NCBI GenBank assembly: GCA_030323885.1
Contig: CM059192.1
Coordinates: 61,125,593 to 61,189,592 of the forward strand
Length of the DNA stretch: 64,000 nucleotides
Direction of reading: 5' to 3'
From: Branchipolynoe longqiensis
Lineage: Eukaryota > Annelida > Polychaeta > Phyllodocida > Polynoidae
In this document: piece after piece, positions 49,022-60,753 of the stretch
How the letters are laid out: every line of letters begins with the position of its first letter
Position numbering within the stretch: position 1 is the stretch's first letter
The notes under the pieces: model-generated
Databases searched by the model: none
What the model was told of the DNA's origin: nothing
What the model saw: only the letters and a program-made list of their open reading frames with translations
Position numbers and translations under genes: made by a program

Positions 49022-49253
49022 CGTCCTGATATGACCTTAGATGTTGCTATGACGTAAAACAACAACAAACAAACAAGCTAGACCAGAAATGCGCCTGCCT
49101 GGAGAAATAACTATAGGCCTATAGATATTAATGGCGAGTGCCAGGCTAGGAAGTAGTAATTTTATAAGCAATTGATTTGACTCGACTGAAAATCGAACTA
49201 TCGACCTTCCGCATGCGAGGCCCGCGCTCTACCGATTCGGCCACCGCGCCCGG
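49022..49253 (-). mobile_element. SINE with tRNA-like head and Meta-like core
   Basis: The minus strand reads a tRNA-like head (GGTGGCCGAATCGGTAGAGC, degenerate B box AGTTCGATTTT). Further on come GTTTGTTTGTTGTTGTTTTACGTC and a core ATCTAAGGTCATATCAGGAC. The same core recurs at 60659-60712. It resembles the central domain of mollusc Meta-type SINEs, from memory. The acceptor stem does not pair, so it is not a tRNA gene. Confidence 0.6.
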
Positions 49254-49334
49254 TCTGCTGACACGGCTAGCGTCTGGAATGTGCCCACAGGGGCCGGGCA
49301 GTGACTAGGAGGGCAGGGGCTGGAAACCTGGGAC

Positions 49335-49640
49335 GCGTTCAGGGTCCGTCTCGGAGGCGCCTCGGCGACGTCTCGGCGATGCTTTTTGGCTTATTTCCGT
49401 TCAGAGTGCGTCTTGGCGACGTCTCGGAGACGCCTCTCTTTTCAGACTGGAGATGAAAAGCGCCTCGAAAATGGCCGCCGCATTCAGTGCTTTCAGCCAA
49501 TTACAGCGCAGCTTGTCCATTGCAAATGGCCACCGCCTATAGGGGCGGACATTTTCGAGGCCACCAACTGCTGTTCTCGTTCAGAGTCGCATGACGTCAT
49601 GCCCGTCGCCGAGGCGCCTCCGAGACGGAGCCTGAATGCG
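49335..49640. mobile_element. Foldback element with long GC-rich terminal repeats
   Basis: The left arm contains GTCTCGGAGGCGCCTCGGCG and the right arm its inverse CGCCGAGGCGCCTCCGAGAC. These are framed by CGTTCAGGG and CCTGAATGCG. A second GTCTCGGAGACGCC stretch lies inside the left half. It is non-coding. Confidence 0.75.
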
Positions 49641-49944
49641 GCCCTGGCCTCAACACCCTCACCTGACAATGCCACACTCACACACGTGATCAGGGGACAG
49701 GTGCATTGTTTCATGTCACATGACTTCCCAGTGGTGACCTCGCAGTAAGCCACTGCTCGAGTCCCATGGCGAGGTGACGATGACACGACACCCGTCACAT
49801 TGCCCCTCACCTAAGAATGCAGCCTGTTCCAGCACCGCTATTGCCCAGTATCCATCCAGCTGGCGGCTTGTCATTAGCCGAGTCAGTATTCAGCTACACG
49901 TCACCCCGAAACAGTGGGCTCGGAGCAGGGCGCCACGCAGGCCT

Positions 49945-50487
49945 TATCCTGTAAGCTGGTAGCCTGTCTGCTGGTAGCTTGTAGGTCGGTATTTAGTGCC
50001 TGTATCCTGTAACCTGTAAACATGTAGCCTGGCGCCTCTCGTCAGGTGTCTGGGGTCTGGTGGGTGTATCTGGTATCCTATAGCCATGTAGCTGAGTGCC
50101 TGTAGGCCTGTAGCCAGGTGCCTATAGTTTTGGAGCGGGAGCCTGTAGCTTGAAGCCTGTAGGCCGGTGCCTGTAGCCAAGTGCCTGTAGGCATGTAGGC
50201 CTGTAGCAAGGTACCTGTAACCCGTAGCAATGCCTGTAGCTTGATGCCTCTAGGCATGTAGCCGGGTGCCTGTAGCTTGATGCCTGTGGGCATGTAGCCG
50301 GGTGCCTGTACGCATGTAGCCATGTAGCCAGGTGCCTGTAGGCATGTTGCCTGGTACCTGTAGGCATGTAGCCGGGTCTATGTCGGCCTGTAGCTTGATG
50401 CCTGCACGCCTGTAGCCTGGTGCCTGTAGCCTGGTTCCTGTAGCGTGGTGCCTCTAGGCATGTAGCCAGCTGAGATGCCTGTAGGCT
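49945..50487. repeat. GTAGCCTGGTGCCT minisatellite, variable 10-21 bp units
   Basis: Mixed units of GTAGCCTGGTGCCTGTAGGC type with frequent GCATGTAGCC. The array is irregular and ends next to a SINE. Confidence 0.85.
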
Positions 50488-50489
50488 TC

Positions 50490-50830
50490 CTTTAATAGGG
50501 GTTATTATTAGTTGTTGTTGAAGATTTTGTTGTTGAAGATTTATACTGCCTATCATGGATAAGCCTGAATAGGCTTGTTTTCACCATTAGACAGTTTGTC
50601 GATAGAAAGCTTGAGCCTACACTTTTACCGACCCAAGGGATTTTTAACCTCCCACACCACATAGACATGGTATGAGAGCAACTGGCCTTTGATGACACTG
50701 TAAGTTATACACAGCGGTGGAAATCCAAATAGGCAGAGGTGGGGGCACAGGGAATCGAACCACTGACCTTCAGATTAGGAGTCTGACATAGAAAAAAGAC
50801 ACTCTAACCACTCCGCCACAGAGAACACCA
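50490..50830 (-). mobile_element. Apparently full-length tRNA-derived SINE
   Basis: The minus-strand head reads GTGGCGGAGTGGTTAGAGTG (A box) and GGTTCGATTCC (B box) with CTAATCTGAAGGTC between. A ~190-bp body follows, and it ends in repeated CTTCAACAACAA. The short tail repeat marks the 3' end. Confidence 0.7.
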
Positions 50831-50845
50831 CAAGTATTCCGATTT

Positions 50846-50891
50846 GTCGCGTCTATCTGCAGTCAGTGGACTTCCGGTCGCGACTGCACAT
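50846..50891. repeat. 46-bp dispersed repeat, copy 1
   Basis: Identical over 46 bp to 54739-54784. It starts GTCGCGTCTATCTGCAGTCA. TGCAGTC and GACTGCA inside it are inverse copies. Confidence 0.9.
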
Positions 50892-51936
50892 TGTGATAAG
50901 TGGCTGTGACGAGCTAAGGTCGGGATGGACCCCCACTGGAGCCTGTAAATCGTTCATGGCGAGGGTAGTATATGGAGGGGGGTGTGACGGACGGTACAAG
51001 GCAATAATAGCACTGACAGGCCATGCCATATAATTGGGTCATGTGACCTCTGCAGTGCCTGGGGCGAACTGCCTACTCGGTATACTACTCGGTATACCAC
51101 TGGGTGGACACCACGTTCGGCGCTATACACATTCAACACACCCACAACACAGGTGGTGAAAGTGGGCGAAGATCAATATACATTGAGGTGCTTTAGTGTT
51201 CGCTTACACTGTCTTCCCAGTGTACCGTCGTGTTGTTGAGAGCCTTGTCTGCTAGCTGCTGTACTACGCACTTGAGTGGTGCTGATTTTATACTACGTCA
51301 GTAACACAGGCGTCAAAGACGAGAAAGGCAGGGAGATAGATACACAGTCGGTGCTGACAACAAAGTGCAAACCAGACCGCGTTCCACCATGAGGTTGGTA
51401 TGTTCTCACATGACGTATGGTGGCTTCTTGGCACTACTGGGACAGGAGAAGGAGTGCCCAGCGTCGTGTCATGATAATGTGGCTAGTAGCTCCAGGTCAC
51501 TGGGTCACTGCGCTGGTGACATACAACAGAATGAAGCCAACATGATTTATACTGACTGAATCCGGCAACCAATGAACTCCACTATGGCACCTCCCCCGCC
51601 ATCAACATCAACATCAGTATAATCACTTATTTAAAGTAGAATTCGGTCTATAGTAAAAAAGATTTTAAAATTTAAAAGTCACAATAATGGCCAGGAAATA
51701 TTCAGGTCAAAGGAAGCAGCATTTTCTTAATGAAATTCACCCGGTGGGAAGTGGCCGTGTACATGAGCCCGCCGCCCACTGTGTCCCCCGGTGGCCGCCA
51801 GGTGGCTTCTCACCTCACACTGCACTACACCTGCGCGCAACTCACCACCCGGACATGGGTTGTCACGGAGAATGACAAAACATGAACCTACATTAATGAC
51901 AATTCGACGAACCCGCCAATTAGAAAGCACTTTGAT

Positions 51937-52150
51937 AATTAAAATTGCACAATATTTTAGTTTGTCATATTTCTTTAGATATCTTATAATCTACGTTACT
52001 CAGTGCCTTTTACTTTTGACTTTTGAGACATTTGAAATAAAAACATGCAAATTACATATGCTGGAAATAAGGGCTTTCCTTACCCATTTCGAGAAAATGT
52101 GCTTTGGTTATAAATATGTTACATTGTCATCGGATTGTGCACCTTTAAGA
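51937..52150. mobile_element. Diverged inverted-repeat element related to the MITE family
   Basis: The ends AATTAAAATTGCACAAT and ATTGTGCACCTTTAA are inverse. Interior motifs (TTTTGAGACATTTGAAATAA, AAAACATGCAAATTA) echo MITE copy 1. Confidence 0.5.
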
Positions 52151-52623
52151 GATAGCCAGAACAATTGGTTAATGAACTAATCATCGCATTATCACTTAAG
52201 CGGACTAGTTGCCTGGCACGTATGAAGGCTTGTGGCCGGTTTGGGGATAATGTCGGGGTCAGCACTCAGTGCCGGCTTGTACTCAACAGAAGACAATGAA
52301 TCTACTCAATTCAACTGCCGCTGAGCCTCCAGTAATAAGGCCTCCTTATCATGTCTGATTAACCCACTGATGACGGCACCCAGACCCATGATATTATACA
52401 CGGAGCGGCCATTAGTGGGCGCTGCCCGCACTCACAAGAGGCGTGCCTGTTTGCCCAGCAGAATTACTTATTGACCTACTCCGGGGTAAGAGGGCTAGTG
52501 GTGGGGGAGGGCGGGGAGACTGGGGACCACTGGTCAATGCGGGCCTTTGATCGGCCGGAGATGGACATGACAATCAGAGGGGACCACTAGCCACTGACCA
52601 CAGCCGGCGGACCAACATCCCCA

Positions 52624-52740
52624 GTGGGCGTGTGTGCGTGTGCGTGTGTGTGCGTGTGTGCGAGTGTGTGCGCGTGTGTGCGTGTGGGTGCGTGTGTGTG
52701 CGTGTGTGTGCGTGTGTGTGCGTGTGTGTGCGTGTGTGGA
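52624..52740. repeat. GTGTGC microsatellite
   Basis: A run of GT with interspersed GTGC, which adds regularly spaced CpG. Confidence 0.92.
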
Positions 52741-52924
52741 GGCTGGGGGAGTCCCCACTACACCTCGCATCTAACTAGCCGAGTTGTGCTTTTATTCTGT
52801 GGCCTGTTCAATGTGATGCCCGGTCTGATACCGCCGGTGTCTGACCTGAGAAAAGAGCCAAGAGCGCGGCCTGCAAACAGCCGGGCCAGGTGTGGTCGGC
52901 AATGAACAAAGCCGTCTTCATTGC

Positions 52925-54245
52925 TGCCAACCCCTCAACGCACCAGCTTTCCCCTACCCTGCTAACTGTTCACAAGCCCTGAACCCACCAGCTTCCCCTT
53001 ACTCTCCTAACTGTTCAGCTTCCCCTTACTCTGCTAACTGTTCACAAGCCCTGAACCCACCAGCTTCCCTTACTCTGCTAACTGTTCAGCTTCCCATTAC
53101 TCTGCTAACTGTTCACAAGCCCTGAACCCACCAGCTTCCCCTTACTCTGCTAACTGTTCAGCTTCCCCTTACTCTGCTAACTGTTCACAAGCCCTGAACC
53201 CACCAGCTTCCCCTTACTCTGCTAACCGTTCAGCTTCCCCTTACTCTACTAACTGTTCAGCTACCCCATACTCTGCTAACTGTTCACAAGGCCTGAACCC
53301 ACCAGCCTCCCCTTACTCTGCTAACTGTTCACAAGCCCTGAACCCACCAGCTTCCCTTACTCTGCTAACTGTTCAGCTTCCCATTACTCTGCTAACTGTT
53401 CACAAGCCCTGAACCCACCAGCTTCCCCTTACTCTGCTAACTGTTACTCTGCTAACTGTTCAGCTTCCCCTTACTCTGCTAACTATTCACAAGCCCTGAA
53501 CCCACCAGCTTCCCCTTACTCTGCTAACCGTTCAGCTTCCCCTTACTCTACTAACTGTTCAGCTACCCCATACTCTGTTAACTGTTCACAAGGCCTGAAC
53601 CCACCAGCCTCCCCTTACTCTGCTAACTGTTCACAAGCCCTGAACCCACCAGTTTCCCATACTCTGCTAACTGTTCAGCTTCCCATTACTCTGCTAACTG
53701 TTCACAAGCCCTGAACCCACCAGATTCCCCTTACTCTGCTAACTGTTCAGCTTCCCCTTACTCTGCTAACTGTTCACAAGGCCTGAACCCACCAGCCTCC
53801 CCTTACTCTGCTAACTGTTCACAAGCCCCGAACCCACCAGCTTCCCCTTACTCTGCTAACTGTTCAGCTACCCCATACTCTGCTAACTGTTCACAAGGCC
53901 TGAACCCACCAGCCTCCCCTTACTCTGCTAACTGTTCACAAACCCAGAACCCACCAGCTTCCCCTTACTCTGCTAACTGTTCACAAGCCCTGAACCCACC
54001 AGCTTCCCCTTACTCTGCTAACTGTTCAGCTACCCCATACTCTGCTAACTGTTCACAAGGCCTGAACCCACCAGCCTCCCTTTACTCTGCTAACTGTTCA
54101 CAAGCCCCGAACCTTCAAGCTTCCCCTTACTCTGCTAACTGTTAACAAGCCCTGAACCCATCAGCTTCCCTTTACTGTAGTAACTGTTTACAAGCCCTGA
54201 ACCCATCAGCTTCCCCCCCGTATTCTACTAACTGTTCACAAGCAA
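52925..54245. repeat. Composite minisatellite of two modules
   Basis: Module A is CTTCCCCTTACTCTGCTAAC plus TGTTCA. Module B is CAAGCCCTGAACCCACCAG. They alternate as AB (45 bp) or as A alone (27 bp) in an irregular order, about 40 A modules in all. Confidence 0.92.
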
Positions 54246-54738
54246 CGCAAATATTTTAACTTCGGTTATTTTTGGATGACGTCATTAAGAAATGGAAAGG
54301 ACGCACGTCCTAAAAACGAAAGTCCGTCCTGAATATGAGCTGTCTGCGTGAGGTTATTGCGAGATTGACATTAAATGAATGTCTCACCGATTGAAGTGAC
54401 ACGCTGAGACAGAACGATTACCATCCCAATAAACTCTTGATTAGGTTCTGTCCTTAAAAAGCGCAACAAAAACGCGCGGAATGCTTCAACTCGGCCTTTG
54501 CTATTAGAGGAAATTGAAACGACGTGGCGCCGTCTCCAGTGTCGCCGCGCCGTGCCCACTGCGACGTTATCAATCACGCCGGCGGCCCGCCGACCTCCGC
54601 GCCGCCGCCTTATCTCTGACAATCACTTAATTCCCACGGGGTGACGTCACAGCAATACCCGGATAACGTCGCCGCGGCTACGTCGCGACGCCTCCCCGCT
54701 TCACCACGCCGCCGCCAGAGATCGAGCCGCAACCGCGC

Positions 54739-54784
54739 GTCGCGTCTATCTGCAGTCAGTGGACTTCCGGTCGCGACTGCACAT
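54739..54784. repeat. 46-bp dispersed repeat, copy 2
   Basis: Identical to 50846-50891, in a different GC-rich context without a SINE beside it. Confidence 0.9.
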
Positions 54785-55714
54785 CGTGACAGTTCTTCTA
54801 TGGGTGGTAGGTGGGTGGGTGGGCGTGGGTAGAGGGAAGCGGAGAGGGGAAGGAGCATCCCGCATCGCTAAATAGCTCATCATCGCTAAATTAAAGATTT
54901 GACAACTGATGCCCGCCTTGTCGCCTCCATGTCAGCGCAGCGCCGACAATTTGTGTGCGCGTGTGTGTGAGTATTTGTGAGTAGGGTCCTGGCGTGCCAG
55001 CCCCTTCTGACGGCAGGCTTCGTGGGTGGCGCTGTGTCACACCCAATTTACATGGGGCGCGCTTTCTGATTATTGATACCGGCGGAGGTGGCCAGCCGTC
55101 CGGCAGCCGCTAATCAGGGATGAGGGCGGCGTCATCATCCCGCGGCCGGCCCGAAGCCTCACAGCGTCGCCACCAGGTGGCGCCAGGCGCCAGACAGGCT
55201 GCGGCACAAACAAAGGCCGCTCTGGATGTAGCTATGCAGCAGTACATACACATAGCTGGCCACAGTCAGACAGCAGACATTGTCGGCAAACATGGCTGTA
55301 CCGCAAAAACGTCGCAGCTCGCACCAGCGTGGCACCAGTGCGGGTAATTACCAGCGCACCACTCGAACGGACGCACTTCCGGAACGAGGCGGCATTCATT
55401 ACATACACTCGGACAAACGGGCAATCAAACAGTGGCAGTGAGCAGAGTAATTAAGTGTTACATAGTAGGGGCGACAAAAAGCGCCAATTAACGCCCCCAG
55501 CCGGATTAGCAAAGCCGCGTATACGTGGTTTCCGGGGAGGCCTATGGGTGTTACTAATCAGATCACCGGGGCATGGAAGACGGGGGAGGGGGGTGATTAG
55601 TATGGGAGCCACGCATCAGCGGTAATCAGGTATGATACTGAATGACACACTGCACCCCTTCTATACACACACCATCCACTCACAGTTAATGACACGCTTT
55701 GCTGGTGTGTGTAT

Positions 55715-55733
55715 GGGGGGGGGGGGGGGGGGG
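55715..55733. repeat. 19-nt G run
   Basis: Simple homopolymer within a GC-rich intronic stretch. Confidence 0.9.
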
Positions 55734-56650
55734 CGAGCGTCGTCCGCTGTACTGCAAACGGCCTCCACAACACAAACTATACACATTACTCCCCGCCCCC
55801 ACCACTGCGCTCGTTAGTAAGTTGTGTTAATGGATGTGTCATTAAGATCAACCGGCTCCCTTAGTGACCTTTAATCGGGTAGATCAGAGGCCATGCCAAT
55901 TACCCCCGTGATATACGTACAGAGCAGCTCAGAGCAGCTCAATTATAGTCTCCCATTAAACGGCGCGCAGCTCCTTTAATGTCGGCACCCGCCGCCGGCA
56001 AAAACAACAGGCATAGCGTCTCAAAGTAACCCTTTTTGGCCGGCTCACCGTAACAAAGAGCATACAGGAGCGGGTGTTGGTGGCGAAGAGTGGGCAGCCC
56101 CCGCTGACATACTTCGTGAGTGGGTGCGGTGTGATGGGTGGGGAGGGTTCATCTCGGGGCCTGTGGGGGTACGGGGGAGGAGGAGACGAGGACGAAGGTG
56201 TCGGCGCGTGGGAACAGGATCACTCCATGTCCAACAAAGTTCTCGCAAAGCAGCACGACCTCAGCTGGCAGCCACACCCGCCCCACCCCTGGTTGTTTAC
56301 ATCCACAGCCAGTCACGGTGGTCATTTTCAGTGGCTATTTGGGAAATATGGAGAGTTCTACTCAATCCGAGCCAATGTCGAAGTGTTAGTTGCACGGTAC
56401 GTTGGGGGCGAGCACTCCGGGTTTCGCTAAGTGGAACATGCGACTGAACCTCATCAAATAGTCATCTGCACGCCCGGCAGCCTCCCCCCAGTCGACCCGC
56501 GGTGCAGGGGCGGCACCTTGTGTGTACTGTTCGTAAAACTAGATGAGTCCGTCCGGGTTAAACACATCTATTTGGCTAAAACTAAGATCTGTTTGGATAT
56601 ACTAAACTGAATTTAAGGTGATCTATTTGGTTATTCTGCGCTAAATAGCT

Positions 56651-56977
56651 CAAAGCTGCATAGTCCGATGAAATATCAAATTTTCAAAACCAAATCAATT
56701 ACTAAGTTTTGTTTTACATATCTAATATAGATAGATACTGATGCACTTATTAAGCATTTGTTTCTGCATAGAAGGCAATACTGAGTCAATTTAACAGAAC
56801 CTGTTACTGCAGAAGTCTTGCCAAAACTAGTTTTCCATGTTTACACTCAAAATATCTCAAAAGTTTACCATTTAAAATAAAAATAACTTTGAACTAAGGT
56901 AAAGTAGATACTAGTGGTCGATACTAGTGGTCAGAAAAAATACAGAAATTCAAAACCATCGGACCATGCAACTTTAA
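56651..56977. mobile_element. MITE copy 3
   Basis: The ends CAAAGCTGCATAGTCCGATG and CATCGGACCATGCAACTTTAA are inverse. It lies in the same orientation as copy 2 and is closely similar to it. Confidence 0.87.
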
Positions 56978-56984
56978 TATTCTG

Positions 56985-57262
56985 ATGGAAGTATAACATT
57001 TTCGAAACCAAAACGTTACATATTACATACGGGTGCTCTTATTATATTAAACATTTATTGATGCAAAGAAGGGAACACTAAGTCAATTTAATACTATTAA
57101 ATTGACGCCTAGTGTCAGGACTTTAGATCTACAGATTAACTTGGAATGTTTTCACTTCAAATATCTTTAGCCATCTAAAGTTACTTCAATAGCAGATTAT
57201 AACGATCAACTTATTATATTTATCTACAAAAACAACACCTAACAGGACTATGCAATCCTAGG
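56985..57262. mobile_element. Diverged MITE copy 4 beside copy 3
   Basis: It has TTCGAAACCAAAACG, TTATTATATTAAACATTTAT and AAGTCAATTTAATACT, then ACTTCAAATATCTTTAG and GGACTATGCAAT at the end. These occur in the same order as the family interior, with lower identity. Confidence 0.6.
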
Positions 57263-57984
57263 CGGAAAGCTACCCAGAAATGTACAAAATAAAAACGATC
57301 TTTATCAAAATCTCAGCCCGCAAGACTGCCGCTTGTTCCCCTCGCCTGTCAGCTCTACTTGTTTGCATGCGGCAAAATCGGCCTCGCTAAATTAAACTTA
57401 GCCAGGCAGAAATGGGCGCAGTGATGGGTTAAATCGCGGCCTGGCGTCAGGCTCCGCTGAACCCGCCCCAGACACAGTTAAATGTCAAGTGCAAAGCGCT
57501 ACAATTTGGCCCCCAGCCGCAGCGCGTGTAGTGCCAGGGCGGCGTGTCCCCCAGATTAAACTTGAGTTTAAACCGGGTGGCCAGGGGCGGTCTGCACCAG
57601 GGGTATCGCCAGGACACCCGGGAAGCGCCCGGCCAACCGCCGCTGTCAGACGACTCACTCGGAGAACACCACTTTGGTCCCACGTGTTCAACTTTTGAAG
57701 AAACGAAATCGGGATTGATTTTCTTCTCCCTTCCTCCATCTTGATGAGACAGTTGCGAGCTTCTTCGGGAGGAGTTTGCCAAGAAGCCGTGTCGGTGTCC
57801 GCCGCACCCAACGCCCGCCGGTCAGGGCAGCGGCGTTACGTCACTCCTTACGTCACTGCTTAGCAGGGCACTCCACTTGGCCGTGGCGCCGTAACACTAA
57901 CAGGGGAACATGCTGAGAAACAAGGCCGCTTCTCCCGACGCCTCTGCCCGGCATCGGGCCGCCCACTCCAACCCTCCCGTCCTG

Positions 57985-58045
57985 CCGCCCCCTCCCTTCC
58001 TTCCGCTCTCTCCATCCCTCTCTCCCTCCTTCCTCCAACTCTCAC
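57985..58045. repeat. Polypyrimidine tract
   Basis: About 60 bp of almost pure C/T (CCTCCCTTCCTTCCGCTCTC and onward). Confidence 0.8.
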
Positions 58046-58754
58046 CCCGGACAGCACAAACCAATTAGGCTTATCTGCTAGCTGCCCGGGAAACAAAAGC
58101 CGTCCGCTGGTACCGGGCGCCCCGCGCGGTTATCACCTGCCCCCACCACCCGCCCCCCGGGCCTCCGTCAACCAGATCATTACGCCCCGGAAATGACGCG
58201 TCCCCGCACGGCCCCGTCGGTCGGTGAATCGGGCGTCGGGCGTCGCGTCGGGCCGACATGACGACACGACTGTCAACCCGCCGCCAGGTGCCGCCCACTG
58301 AGGGGTCGTCAGGCTTCCCCCGGGGCCGGAGTTTGTTTATATTAGGGGTGTTTTCTAACATGGGAACCAGCAAATAGCGGCTGGTATGGGGTTGACGCGT
58401 TGTCATGGTGAAGTTCAAGACAGGTAACGCATAGTGACGTCATCGCCCCTTTGAGTGCCTTCCCGACCGTGGATATTGTATTAGCACTATGACGCGGGGA
58501 TCCCGACTACCGTGGCGGACTGGGCGGACCAGTGGTGCACGAGTCGCCGGTCCGGCCCGGGTGCACAGACTGGGCACCACCAGGGTCCACCACGAGCGGC
58601 GCACCCGGAGCACCCCGCCCGACCCCGACTGCCGATCCTCTTTCATGCCTCACCGACTCGCATTGATAAGAAAATTCCATCCAGTCACACCGACCGTTTC
58701 ATTTGGCCGACGACTAGCCTCTAATTTGAGAGAACTGGCCGTGACGAGACGGGG

Positions 58755-58800
58755 CGGGGAGGTGTGGAGGTGTGGAGGTGTGGAGGTGTGGAGGTGGGGC
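58755..58800. repeat. Short GGAGGTGT octamer array
   Basis: Five copies of GTGGAGGT; related G-rich GAGGTG sequence continues to about 58990. Confidence 0.8.
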
Positions 58801-60371
58801 GGGCAGGAGGAAGTAGGCGGCGGGTTGAGACGGGCGGTGTGTTGAGAAGAGGGGCATGGTGAGGTGGTGAGGTGCAGGAAGGCGTGGACGGGAGGCGGTG
58901 AGAGGGAGGCGGGGGTGCCAGAGGGGGGAGGTGAGGTGTGGAGATGGGGGTGCGGGGAGAAGGGGTGCAGGTGGGGAGCGGGTTGCCGAGACTGGGCTGC
59001 AGATCAAAAGGCCGTTGATCAATACGTATTACGGTGGGGGCGGCCGCCGTGCGTCCGAACGCCAGCCAGCTTCCGGGGACGTCGAGCTGCTGCAGGCCGG
59101 ACCCTCCGGGACCGGGGGACCAGCGGTCCTGACCGGGGGACCAGCGGCTGGGATCGGCGGAGGACTGCCAGAGACGGCGATACTGGTGTGGGTCATAACG
59201 GGTGCAGGAGGAAAAGTTACAGTATCCTACGGACACGCATTGAGAGGACAGGTGATAGGAACACATCGGGCAACTTACCCACAAGTCCATGCAACTCGCC
59301 ACCTGGTGAGGCGGGGTTACACCCGGGTACAACACAGGCGCCCATATAACGACCAACAACCCGTAACACCCCCAACACACGTCCCACACCGACCCGACCC
59401 TCCCCGCCAACACGCGCCTCGCCCCCCCCCCCCCCTCTTCCGCCCAATTTTCGGGTAGGGCCAACATTTCCGGCTCATTTCCGAGAGACAAACCAGTTCG
59501 GCTCCGTCTAACGACATCAAGAAACGTTATAAAAACGCGGCGGTGTGCGCAGGACCCGCCAGGGGTCGCGTCTATCTGCGCTGGTTGCCGGCGACATCAA
59601 ACAGCGCGCGGCCAGGCGTGGGGCAGATTTCTTGGACGGCTGGATACAGACAGCGCTTCCCCACGCCGGTTCGCCCCCGCCCGCCCCCTATTCAACACCG
59701 CAGGCAGAGCGGGATCCGGCGAGTTGTCGGTGTGTGTTTGTTTGGTGCATAGTGTGGAGGTGGGGGACCAGGTTAATTAAAAGCCCTGCACTTCGGGGTG
59801 AGGTGGGGTGCACAGTGAACTCTTGAGGATCCTACTTGGGATTGTACGAGAACTGTGACGTCACCTCCGCGTCCCACCATTGTGACGTACACTCGCGCCA
59901 GGACCGACTAATCCCAGTACGCTGCATGCGGGCCCACACCCGCCTGGCACAGTGTCACGCCTTAGGACCCCCCCCCCCCCTCCCCGCCCCGCCTCCACGC
60001 CCCACACGCAGGCACACACGGCTGGGTGGGGGGTCACACGCCCCTCCACAGGTCACTCACAGCACTAGTCTTCCCACCACTTGGTTCGAAAAAGCGCCAG
60101 CATTTACTGTGTAGGCAATGCCTACTGAATCGTTCTGGTCAATCTATTTTAATGGTTTTGGCGTCTAAGAAGTTCTTTTAATGTTGCAGTCTACTTCTTT
60201 TGAATATTTTGTTTCACATATATTAGATATATGTCAGTATGACCATTACACCATTACTGTAGTTCCAAGTAATGTTTAGCATAATAGTCTAACTTTGGAG
60301 ATACCTGAAGTAAAAGTCTGTAAACAAACGTGTGTGTACATCAGCTGAAGCCAAGTGCGATTTGCCACTAT

Positions 60372-60753
60372 GTTAAAGTTGCATAGATTTTGTCATTTTC
60401 TGAGATTAGATTAATCATTATATTAATTTATAGTCTACCTTATTTTATTTGAGGTAACTTTTAACTTAAAATGCTAAATTTGGATATATTTGATGCAAAA
60501 TCATGCCAAATTAATGTTGGCAAGCACACCAAAACTGCTTCAACAAGGCTTCAGTAGTAACATGTTCTATTACATTGACGTACTACACCATTCTATGCAG
60601 GCACACATGTTTAATAAGTGCACACATATCTAATTCTAAGTTGGATATGTAGAATCTGATCTTGTTTGTTTCAGTTTAACGTCCACTCAACATCTAAGGT
60701 CATATCAGGACCTAATCTAGAGCAGTGGTTTGGTTTTGGCTATGCAACTTTAA
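60372..60753. mobile_element. MITE copy 5 with a SINE core inserted
   Basis: The ends TTAAAGTTGCATAGATTTTG and GGCTATGCAACTTTAA are inverse, and the interior matches copy 1 in orientation. Near the right end, 60659-60722 holds a Meta-like SINE core (TTTAACGTCC, then ATCTAAGGTCATATCAGGAC). Confidence 0.75.

Noticed and set aside
49180..49253. tRNA gene on the minus strand
   Set aside because: The A box is good but the B box is degenerate, the acceptor arms do not pair, and a SINE body follows.
50735..50830. tRNA gene on the minus strand
   Set aside because: Both boxes are present, but the variable part is too long and the head leads into a SINE body and tail.
58721..59491. 256-codon minus-strand frame
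   Set aside because: The C-terminal half is a GAGGTG-rich repeat in translation and the rest matches no family I recognise. Competing frames overlap it on both strands.
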